Of a DNA stretch of 64,000 bases, positions 54,264 to 60,834 are shown one piece after another (the stretch's first letter is position 1; every line of letters starts with the position of its first letter). A program made the translations under genes and the position numbers. The notes beneath the pieces were generated by a model, which was not told the origin of the DNA, searched no databases, and was given only the letters and a program-made list of their open reading frames with translations. Source of the DNA: UBA6623 sp965226435 (GTDB lineage Bacteria; Acidobacteriota; Terriglobia; Bryobacterales; UBA6623); NCBI GenBank assembly GCA_965226435.1, contig CBDDCY010000011.1:310001-374000 (forward strand), written 5' to 3'.

Positions 54264-54734
54264 ATGCCGCCGAGCCCGGGCCGTATTCTGGCATTGGACT
54301 TTGGAAGTCGCCGCATCGGGCTGGCTTTGAGCGACGAGCTGGGACTGACCGCGCAAGGGCTGCCCACGCTGCACCGAACGACCAAGCAGCACGACTTCGA
54401 TTCGCTGGGCGCGGTGATCACCGAACACGGAGTCGCCCGCATCGTCGTCGGCCACCCGGTGAATATGAATGGCAGTGAAGGGCCGCGCGCCCGCCAAGCC
54501 GCGCTCTTCGCGCGCACTCTGGCCAACCGTTGCGAGCTGCCCGTCGCGCTATGGGACGAACGGCTGACAACGCGCCAGGCCCGGCGCGTGCTCCGCGAGA
54601 GCGGCATCGGGCTTAAGAAAAGGACCAAAGCCGTCGATCGCATGGCGGCCGTCTTGATTCTGCAAAGCTATATGGATTCGTTGCAAGCCAGCGCCGACTC
54701 CGGGGTGGAAAAGGCCGGCCGAGGCGGCAACTGA
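54264..54734 (+). CDS. ruvX: Putative pre-16S rRNA nuclease / Holliday junction resolvase-like YqgF
   Basis: A 156-residue RNase H-fold protein. ILALDFGSRRIGLALSDELG is the first metal-binding strand, VVGHPVNMNGSEGPRA is the hallmark middle motif, and WDERLTTRQARRVL and KKRTKAVDRMAAVLILQSY close the active site. YqgF trims the 5' end of 16S rRNA in E. coli; a resolvase role was proposed earlier. mltG follows, a common bacterial pairing. Confidence 0.93.
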   Translation: MPPSPGRILALDFGSRRIGLALSDELGLTAQGLPTLHRTTKQHDFDSLGAVITEHGVARIVVGHPVNMNGSEGPRARQAALFARTLANRCELPVALWDERLTTRQARRVLRESGIGLKKRTKAVDRMAAVLILQSYMDSLQASADSGVEKAGRGGN

Positions 54735-54812
54735 GCCCCGAACGCAAGTGAGGGCTCGGCCTCCCGCCTCCCGGCGGCCCGCCCCACGCCTTCGCCGCCA
54801 ACGTGTAATCGC

Positions 54813-55823
54813 GTGAAAGACCAAACCCATTGGAGAGGCGGATACGCCGTCGCCGTGGCCTCGCTGGCGGTCGCCGGCATCCTGTCGATTGCCTTCGCGC
54901 CCCCGTACCGCAACTTCGACGAATCGGTTGTCGTCGACATCGACCCCGGCACCTCGAGCGTCGAGATCGCCGACACTCTCGAGCAGGCGGGCGTGATCCA
55001 GTCGCGATGGATTTTCTTGGGTATAAGAGCGCTACGCCCGAACGCCGTCTTGATGGCGGGAGAATACCGCTTCAGCCGGCCACTGACGACTTGGCGGGTA
55101 TTCGACAAGATTTCCCAGGGCCGGGTTGAATATCATCGCCTCACCATCCCCGAGGGCTTAACGAGGTTTGAAATCGCCGAGTTGTTGGCCGCCGAAAACT
55201 TGGCGGCGCGGGCAGACTTTCTAGCCGTCGCCGAGCGCGGCGAGTGGGTTCGCGATCTCGCCCCGCGAGCCGAAAACCTGGAGGGGTTTTTGTTCCCCGA
55301 CACCTACTACTTCACGCGCGGCATCACCGCGGTCGAGTTCGCCGAGATGATGGTCGATCAGTTTCGGCGGGTGTTTCGCGAAGTCGTCCCCGAGCGGCTC
55401 GAAGGCTGGTCGTCACAAGACATCGTCACACTGGCCTCGTTGATCGAAAAGGAGACAGGCGAGCGCGGCGAGCGCGGCGTTGTCTCTTCTGTGTTTCACA
55501 ATCGTTTGCGCGAGAAGATTCTGCTGCAATGCGACCCCACGGTTGTCTACGGGCTTCTGATCGAAGACCGTTTTCGGGGGACGATCTACCGCTCCGACCT
55601 GCGCGACCCGCATCCCTATAACACATACGTCCACCACGGCTTGCCGCCCGGGCCGATCGCCAACCCGGGACGGGCGTCGCTCGAAGCCGCGGTTCGGCCC
55701 GACGAGACCGACTATTTGTTCTTTGTCGCCCACCCGGCCCAATACGGGCGCCACATTTTTTCAAAGACGGTCCAGGCCCACAATCGCGCGGTCGCGGAAT
55801 ACCGCCGCGGCCTGGGGCGGTGA
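54813..55823 (+). CDS. mltG: Endolytic murein transglycosylase MltG
   Basis: A 336-residue inner-membrane lytic transglycosylase that cuts nascent peptidoglycan strands. It starts with GTG 54813. One N-terminal TM segment (AVAVASLAVAGILSIAFA) is followed by a LysM-like subdomain and the YceG core. The catalytic Glu lies in VTLASLIEKETGERGE, and other landmarks are LEGFLFPDTYYF, LQCDPTVVYGL and YNTYVHHGLPPGPIANPG. Complete and typical. Confidence 0.95.
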   Translation: MKDQTHWRGGYAVAVASLAVAGILSIAFAPPYRNFDESVVVDIDPGTSSVEIADTLEQAGVIQSRWIFLGIRALRPNAVLMAGEYRFSRPLTTWRVFDKISQGRVEYHRLTIPEGLTRFEIAELLAAENLAARADFLAVAERGEWVRDLAPRAENLEGFLFPDTYYFTRGITAVEFAEMMVDQFRRVFREVVPERLEGWSSQDIVTLASLIEKETGERGERGVVSSVFHNRLREKILLQCDPTVVYGLLIEDRFRGTIYRSDLRDPHPYNTYVHHGLPPGPIANPGRASLEAAVRPDETDYLFFVAHPAQYGRHIFSKTVQAHNRAVAEYRRGLGR

Positions 55824-55827
55824 GACC

Positions 55828-56352
55828 GTGCCCGCTTCCGGGATCAAGGCTTCTATTCACGAATACTTGGAGTTGCATCGCCCCACATGTATCGCCGATG
55901 CGGAACTCGAACAACTAACGCGCTTCCTGCGCTCGCGGCTGGGCACGGAGCGCAAGCTTTCCGAGGTATACCTGCTGCGCATCCTTTCCGACGCCGGCGT
56001 CGAGATCGCGCGATCGCTCGGCGGATTGCCGGTCGATCTCAGAGGCCGAGTGCATTTCCGCGACTGCGAATCAGCTGCTTCGTCGCTGCTTGATCTGGCG
56101 GGCGAATACGCCTCGGCGCGAGAAAAGGACGACGCGTTGCGTCAGCAAGATTGTCGTCGCGCGGTGCGCCACGCGAAAGACCGCCTCAAATTACATCTCC
56201 GGCGCCGCGAACTTTCCGAAGACCAGCGAGCCGAAAAAGAGGAGCTGCTTGAATGGTTTCTTGTGTGGCTCGAAACTCCCGAACTCTTCCCCCAATGGAT
56301 AGAGTTACGCCGCGCCGCTTCGGCGCGAGAGGCCGCCGGGCCCCAGGGCTGA
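55828..56352 (+). CDS. Hypothetical protein downstream of mltG
   Basis: A 174-residue soluble protein with GTG start 55828, 4 nt after the mltG stop, so translationally linked to it. I do not recognise the family. The sequence is mostly helical: a first segment IHEYLELHRPTCIADAELEQLTRFL, then RKLSEVYLLRILSDAGVEIARSLGG with a possible HTH-like look, and a charged C-terminal half (KDRLKLHLRRRELSEDQRAEKEELLEWFLVWLE). No metal or catalytic motif is seen. Confidence 0.65.
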   Translation: MPASGIKASIHEYLELHRPTCIADAELEQLTRFLRSRLGTERKLSEVYLLRILSDAGVEIARSLGGLPVDLRGRVHFRDCESAASSLLDLAGEYASAREKDDALRQQDCRRAVRHAKDRLKLHLRRRELSEDQRAEKEELLEWFLVWLETPELFPQWIELRRAASAREAAGPQG

Positions 56353-56372
56353 GATAACGGCCTCGACGTGGC

Positions 56373-56419
56373 GCACGCATTCTTGCGTGCCGTGTCGCCA
56401 TTCTTGGCGACATGTCTTT
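56373..56419 (+). terminator. Twin hairpins with identical TTCT loops, probable terminator
   Basis: GCACGCA-TTCT-TGCGTGC (56373-56390) is followed after 2 nt by TGTCGCCA-TTCT-TGGCGACA (56393-56412) and then a short T-rich run (56416-56419). Both stems are perfect. The second hairpin plus T-run could terminate the ruvX-mltG transcript; the duplicated design also resembles REP-type elements. Confidence 0.55.
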
Positions 56420-56692
56420 TCACAACAGGCGGCTTATCACCACTGTCTTGCCAATCTCCTGGGTTCCGGAAGAGGCAACGACCGCAAAGCTGAGAGCCCG
56501 AGCCTGCCTGTGCGCACACGAGACGGCGGGAGGGTCTTGCCGGCGTGGCCGGTAGTCGGCGTCCGCAAGCAGAAAACCCCCGCAAATAGCAGGGATCAGA
56601 GGGATCAAGGGATCAGAGATCTCCACTTGTGCGTTGTACGGGTGTGGGAAAATGGGACGCATCCGTCATGCCACGAAAGGAAACGGAATCTT

Positions 56693-57166
56693 GTGTCTCT
56701 TGGAATCGTATTCAAGGGCCCGGAGGGCATCGTCTTCGCGGCCGACAGCCGCGTTACGTTGGACCCCAAAGTCAGTGATGGAAAACAGAACATGCTGCTG
56801 CCGGCAACGTTCAACGCGACGAAGCTGTGGAGGGTTAACGGTCACGACTACGTAGCCGCGGTCACCTACGGATTGGAAGCGCTCGGTGCGGAGCAGCCGA
56901 GGACCGCGCACAGCTTCATACCGGAGTTTGAGGCAAGCCTTAAAGCTAAGAACCTGGAGGCTGGACAGTCGGTTGACGAGTTTGCGCACGAGTTCAGCCG
57001 GTTTTTTCTTGATCAATGGAAGTCAATGATGCCCGAGAATTACTCGGGCTCCGAAATGGAGTTCGTTATCGGAGGGGGACCTCCGGGAGCTCGCCAGGCA
57101 CCCCAACCCCCCGAGGCGAGCTGTCGCCTTTCGCCTAATAACTGCGACAGCCTCCGACCGTTGTGA
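56693..57166 (+). pseudogene. Truncated proteasome-like Ntn hydrolase
   Basis: From GTG 56693 behind AAGGAAA the protein reads SLGIVFKGPEGIVFAADSRVTL, characteristic of proteasome beta-type/HslV-like Ntn hydrolases (the new N-terminal Ser would be the nucleophile), then TKLWRVNGHDYVAAVTYGLEALG and FEASLKAKNLEAGQSVDEFAHEFSRFF. After MEFVIGG the family sequence stops and an unrelated proline-rich tail (PPGARQAPQPPEA) runs to a stop at 57166. The last third of the fold is absent, so the product is probably non-functional. The IS1595-type element lies 180 nt downstream, but its intact target duplication shows that it did not itself cut the gene. Confidence 0.55.
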
Positions 57167-57339
57167 GCCGACCCCTTATTACCAGCCAAGCAAGACGTTC
57201 TGTAACCCTAGATTTGGGCAGGCCCGGCGGGCGTAGGCGCTTTGGTGATTGTCTAACACAATTTTTTTTGGGATCAGTCCTTATGCGCCAAGAAGTCGGC
57301 GTCACAGCGATGCAGTTGACAAGCGTCACGGCAAGACAC

Positions 57340-57347
57340 TTGACAAG
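57340..57347 (+). repeat. 8-bp target site duplication, left copy
   Basis: TTGACAAG immediately before the left inverted repeat. An identical copy follows the right inverted repeat at 59836-59843. An 8-bp duplication is the norm for IS1595-family insertion. Confidence 0.85.
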
Positions 57348-57370
57348 GGGGATTATATACGATAGTGACG
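57348..57370 (+). repeat. Left terminal inverted repeat of the IS1595-type element
   Basis: It begins GGGGATTATATACGATAG and ends TGACG. It matches the reverse complement of 59813-59835 at most positions. Confidence 0.85.
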
Positions 57371-57399
57371 AAAAACACTTGACGAACTACGTCACTATC
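57361..57399. promoter_or_regulatory. Palindrome overlapping the transposase promoter
   Basis: GATAGTGACG (57361-57370) and CGTCACTATC (57390-57399) are perfect inverted copies 19 nt apart. The right arm lies in the spacer between the proposed -35 and -10 boxes. A protein bound here, for example the transposase itself, would repress the operon; this is an inference. Confidence 0.5.
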
Positions 57400-57406
57400 C
57401 TGTAAA
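57379..57406 (+). promoter_or_regulatory. Candidate promoter of the transposon operon
   Basis: TTGACG (57379-57384), a 16-nt spacer and TGTAAA (57401-57406). It lies 27 nt upstream of the transposase ATG, which has AGGAGA as ribosome site. Confidence 0.5.
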
Positions 57407-57432
57407 TTTGTCTTGTAAGTAGGAGATACGCA

Positions 57433-58389
57433 ATGGCTAACAAGGCACCGGGCAAGCACTTCCGACAGGGACTTTCGACCAAGGATTTCTACCGCATGTT
57501 TCCCGACGATGCATCCGCCGAACAGTGGTTCATTGAGTACCGTTGGTTTGACGGCATTACCTGTCCGCGTTGTGGATCGGACAACGTACAGACTGGAACG
57601 GCTCACAAGACCATGCCGTTCCGTTGCCGCAAGAGCAAGAAGCGCGGAACCTGCGGGAAACCGTTCAGCGTCAAGACCGGGACGTTCATGGAAGCATCGA
57701 ACCTCGGCTATCAGGATTGGCTCTATGCCATGTACCTTGTCGTTACCAACCTGAAGAGCGTGGCATCCATGAAAATGCACCGGGAGTTGGGAATCACCCA
57801 GAAATCGGCATGGCATCTTGTTCACAGAATCCGAAAGGTGTGGACCATTTCTGACCATAAGTTGTTCAATGGTCCTGTTGAGGCGGATGAGGTCTACATC
57901 GGCGGACTGGAAAAGAACAAGCACGAGTCCAAGAAGTTGAAGGCCAGTCGTGGATCGGTTGGGAAAGCCGCTGTTGTAGGTGTCAAGGATCGGGACACGA
58001 ACGAGGTCCGGGCTACAGTGGTCGAGCGTACAAATGCAGAAACCCTTCAAGGTTTCGTTCGCGCCAATACCGACCCTGAAGCCACTGTCTACACGGATGA
58101 AGCAAGTGCCTACACTGGCGTTGCCAAGTCACACAAATCGGTCAAGCACTCGGTTGGTGAATACGTTCGCGGGCAGGCCCACACGAACGGCATTGAATCC
58201 TTCTGGTCCATGCTGAAACGCGCTCACAAGGGAACGTTCCACAAGCTGTCAGCCAAACACCTTCACCGCTACGTGAGTGAGTTTGCGGGACGCCACAACA
58301 TCCGCAGCATGGGCACTCTCGATCAAATGCGTTTCGTTGTTTTGAGCATGGACGGTGCTCAACTTCGTTACAAGGACTTGGTGAGGTGA
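57433..58389 (+). CDS. IS1595 family transposase (ISXO2-like)
   Basis: A 318-residue transposase. An N-terminal zinc ribbon is formed by Cys44, Cys47, Cys65 and Cys74 (CPRC ... FRC ... GTC). A small helical DNA-binding region (LGITQKSAWHLVHRIR) leads into the ISXO2-like DDE core: VEADEVYIGG (Asp152), VYTDEASAY (Asp222) and HTNGIESFWSMLKR (Glu255), the last being the family's hallmark. AGGAGA precedes the ATG. The stop overlaps the start of the methyltransferase gene (GTGA), so the cargo is translated together with the transposase. Confidence 0.95.
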   Translation: MANKAPGKHFRQGLSTKDFYRMFPDDASAEQWFIEYRWFDGITCPRCGSDNVQTGTAHKTMPFRCRKSKKRGTCGKPFSVKTGTFMEASNLGYQDWLYAMYLVVTNLKSVASMKMHRELGITQKSAWHLVHRIRKVWTISDHKLFNGPVEADEVYIGGLEKNKHESKKLKASRGSVGKAAVVGVKDRDTNEVRATVVERTNAETLQGFVRANTDPEATVYTDEASAYTGVAKSHKSVKHSVGEYVRGQAHTNGIESFWSMLKRAHKGTFHKLSAKHLHRYVSEFAGRHNIRSMGTLDQMRFVVLSMDGAQLRYKDLVR

Positions 58390-59603
58390 AACCGCTACTG
58401 CTCGATCTGTTCTGTTGTGCGGGAGGCGCGGCCGCAGGTTACGTCGAGGCCGGGTTTGACGTGTTCGGCGTCGATGTGGTCGAACAGCCGAACTATCCAT
58501 ATCCGATGATGGTTGCGGATGCGCTAGCACTGCCGTCTCTGGTATTCGATCAGTTTGATGCGGTTCATGCATCACCGCCATGCCAAGCCTATTCCGATCT
58601 CGCGGCCCGCAACGGCAACGCCGATGAATGGCCGCAACTGATTGAGCCGGTACGGGACATTCTGAAGGCAACCGGCAAGCCCTATGTAATCGAAAACGTT
58701 GATGGGGCACCGTTACGGGACTACGTTGTTCTCTGCGGAACGATGTTCCATGAACTGCGCGTGCTTCGGCATCGTCTGTTCGAGTCAAACTTTCGCATCA
58801 TCACGCCGCCGCACCGTCCGCATCCGATCTGTCATACGTTGGACAAGCGCAAGGCGCACTACGGCAGGACAGACGAATGGAAGGATTATGTCAGTGTCAA
58901 CGGCGGTGGAAACTGCTCTGTCGCTTCCGCACGAGACGCGATGGGCATTCCATGGATGACGAAAAAGGAGATCAATGAGGCGATTCCGCCTGTCTACACG
59001 CACTGGATCGGAGATCAACTCAAACGGGAGATCGAAAACGTGCCAAAACGCGAAAGCATAAAGTCGATACTCAAGGCTTTTTTCCTTGCGAATAAGGGGC
59101 TGGTTCTCACATCCGCGCAGTTGCAGGCGGTGATCGGTAATGACCGAACGGAGTGGGCACGCCGTGTTCGTGAATTGCGGCGCGATGAGGGTTGGCCGAT
59201 TGAGACGAATAACGATGACGCCGACCTGAAACCTGGGCAATACCGTTTGACTGGCGATCCACCAGCACCCGGTACATACGTGTTCCATGACATATCGCAG
59301 GCGCAACGTGCCCGCATCCTTCAGCGCAACGGTTATACGTGCCAAGCGTGCGGCGCGGGCGTCGAAGACAAGATGTCGGACGGTCGCACCGTTCGGCTTG
59401 TCATCGACCATCACGAAGCCCGTACGCATGGCGGAGCAACCGCCGACTCCAACCTGCGCGTCCTCTGCCACGAGTGCAACGCTGGTGCAAAGGACTTCAC
59501 CGCGCAACCGCCGACATATACGCGAGTCATGGCTACGGTTCGTAGTGCCAAGCGCGAGGATCAGTTTCGCGTGCTGGAACAGCTTGAGAGGAAGTTTCGA
59601 TGA
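58386..59603 (+). CDS. C5-cytosine methyltransferase fused to an HNH endonuclease domain
   Basis: A 405-residue fusion starting with GTG 58386. Residues 1-215 are a compact, phage-like C5-methyltransferase: motif I LLLDLFCCAGGAAAGY, catalytic Cys66 in ASPPCQAYSDL, ENV at 103-105, RHRLFES and AMGIPWMTKKEINEAIPPVY. Residues about 225-290 look like a winged helix (LVLTSAQLQAVIG, VRELRRDEGWPIET). Residues 310-370 are an HNH module with Cys319, Cys322, Asp341-His342-His343, Cys361 and Cys364. One chain could thus both methylate and cut DNA, like a minimal restriction-modification unit. A target-recognition domain is not obvious, so specificity is unknown. Confidence 0.9.
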   Translation: MKPLLLDLFCCAGGAAAGYVEAGFDVFGVDVVEQPNYPYPMMVADALALPSLVFDQFDAVHASPPCQAYSDLAARNGNADEWPQLIEPVRDILKATGKPYVIENVDGAPLRDYVVLCGTMFHELRVLRHRLFESNFRIITPPHRPHPICHTLDKRKAHYGRTDEWKDYVSVNGGGNCSVASARDAMGIPWMTKKEINEAIPPVYTHWIGDQLKREIENVPKRESIKSILKAFFLANKGLVLTSAQLQAVIGNDRTEWARRVRELRRDEGWPIETNNDDADLKPGQYRLTGDPPAPGTYVFHDISQAQRARILQRNGYTCQACGAGVEDKMSDGRTVRLVIDHHEARTHGGATADSNLRVLCHECNAGAKDFTAQPPTYTRVMATVRSAKREDQFRVLEQLERKFR

Positions 59604-59830
59604 TTAATGGAAAGACCAAAAAACCCAAAACAGTAGAGATCGTTCGATCCGACTACCAGCCGACCAAATCCGAGTTGGAAGAGGAATTAGAGCCTCTCGA
59701 CGTACCGGGCAAGACCGTGAACGAACGCATGAAGACTCTGGCAAGGGAACTGTTACAGCCGGTCAAGTTGCGCAGGATCGACCGGCCACGGAAACGACGC
59801 TGCTTCAGAGTGCGTCACTATTCGATATAA
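59600..59830 (+). CDS. Small basic protein, third gene of the transposon operon
   Basis: A 76-residue protein whose ATG overlaps the methyltransferase stop (ATGA). It is unrecognised: an acidic middle (SELEEELEPLD) lies between a Lys-rich start (NGKTKKPKTVEIVRSD) and an Arg-rich end (LRRIDRPRKRRCFRVRHYSI). The last six codons and the stop lie within the right inverted repeat. It could bind nucleic acid or modulate the methyltransferase-nuclease, but no domain is visible. Confidence 0.65.
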   Translation: MINGKTKKPKTVEIVRSDYQPTKSELEEELEPLDVPGKTVNERMKTLARELLQPVKLRRIDRPRKRRCFRVRHYSI

Positions 59831-59835
59831 TCCCC
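59813..59835 (-). repeat. Right terminal inverted repeat of the IS1595-type element
   Basis: Read on the minus strand it begins GGGGATTATATCGAATAG and ends TGACG, matching the left end. It contains the last codons of the 76-residue gene. Confidence 0.85.
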
Positions 59836-59843
59836 TTGACAAG
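59836..59843 (+). repeat. 8-bp target site duplication, right copy
   Basis: TTGACAAG directly after the right inverted repeat, identical to 57340-57347. Confidence 0.85.
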
Positions 59844-59904
59844 GGGTAAACAGAACTCTCAACATATGGATGTTCCTCGTTGATCGAGAGATCAAGGAGG
59901 AACC

Positions 59905-60117
59905 ATGCCCAGACTGCCCGGAGAGAATCCTCAAAGCCCCCGAGTCCCGCTCTTCCGCTATCACCGCGTGCCTGTGAAGAAGGGGCTGCCTCCAGAAGTT
60001 GAGATTTCCCTCGGCCCCTCGGCCGCCTGGGTGCTGGCCATTCTCCTCAGCCTCATGGCGGCAGCGTTCGGCCTCGAGCTGCCAGGGCCCTGGCCACACG
60101 CGGGTTGGTTTCGATGA
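59905..60117 (+). CDS. Small single-TM protein
   Basis: A 70-residue protein with an excellent ribosome site (AAGGAGG, 4-5 nt before the ATG). A proline-rich, basic N-terminus (RLPGENPQSPRVPLFRYHR) is followed by one hydrophobic segment, AAWVLAILLSLMAAAFGL, and a short tail. No known family. The strong initiation region is the main argument for reality. Confidence 0.5.
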   Translation: MPRLPGENPQSPRVPLFRYHRVPVKKGLPPEVEISLGPSAAWVLAILLSLMAAAFGLELPGPWPHAGWFR

Positions 60118-60834
60118 GGAGAGGGGTCGGCCCTGTGCCTGATGAGCGCCCGTGGTCGCAGCTCTCCAATAGCGACCAGATTGCTGTTGAAATACAACAT
60201 AAAGGGGCTCGTTTCTAGCGGAGAAGGCCGTTGTCGAGCACGTTGCTGGTGGCTTAACGTACGATTTTTTCCGTTTTCTGAGCTGACCCCGTATGTCCCG
60301 ATAAACAAACGGTCCCATCCATCTGTCCACATCGACTGTGAGGAGGACCTCTACCCGGCTTGCCAACTAAGCCGTCGCCTTCCCCCCAAAATTGCGCCAC
60401 CGCCTAGCTCATCTTTCCGTAACCCGTTGATTCTCGATCCCGTGGACAAGAAGGATTGCGTCATTCTGTCGCAATCCGTTTAATGTCGCGACAACAGCAA
60501 CCGGTGCCCTCTCCAGGTTTTACCAAGAACGAGTCTTACTCAAGCTGCGAAGTCCCCTCGGCCCAACAGTGAGCTACCGAACGGACAGCGCTACAACCAA
60601 GGACTGGCTCTTGGCCGGCAAGGGAATGAAGATCACCGCGAGCAACCAGTCATTTTCGATTTCAGGACTCGACCAGGCCGGACCGCGGCGAACGACGCGG
60701 ATTTCTTCTCCGAAGCCAGGGGCAGGCCGCCCAGGGGGACCTCGAAGACAAGGTGGGTCCGCCTGAGGTGGTTCAACCCACACCCCCCGGCACGTAAGCA
60801 CAATACTTGAATTGAACCCTTGCAGTAGATTGAC
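60118..60834. other. 717-nt region without a supported gene
   Basis: Open frames here are short and lack protein-like composition or initiation sites. No tRNA, array or strong hairpin was recognised. It separates the transposon flank from the lhr-like gene. Confidence 0.45.

Larger units (their letters stand above)
57348..59835 (+). mobile_element. IS1595/ISXO2-type element carrying a methyltransferase-HNH gene
   Basis: A 2488-bp element bounded by inverted repeats that begin GGGGATTATAT at both ends and share TAGTGACG further in, flanked by the direct repeat TTGACAAG. It holds three genes in one direction: transposase, C5-methyltransferase fused to an HNH domain, and a 76-residue basic protein, joined by 4-nt overlaps (GTGA, ATGA). 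All frames are intact, which points to a recent insertion. The coding style is less GC-rich in third positions than in the neighbours, suggesting arrival from another genome. IS1595-family elements with passenger genes are known. Confidence 0.88.

Noticed and set aside
57340..59843. Host restriction-modification locus rather than a transposon
   Set aside because: The exact 8-bp direct repeats and matching terminal inverted repeats enclose the methyltransferase gene together with the transposase.
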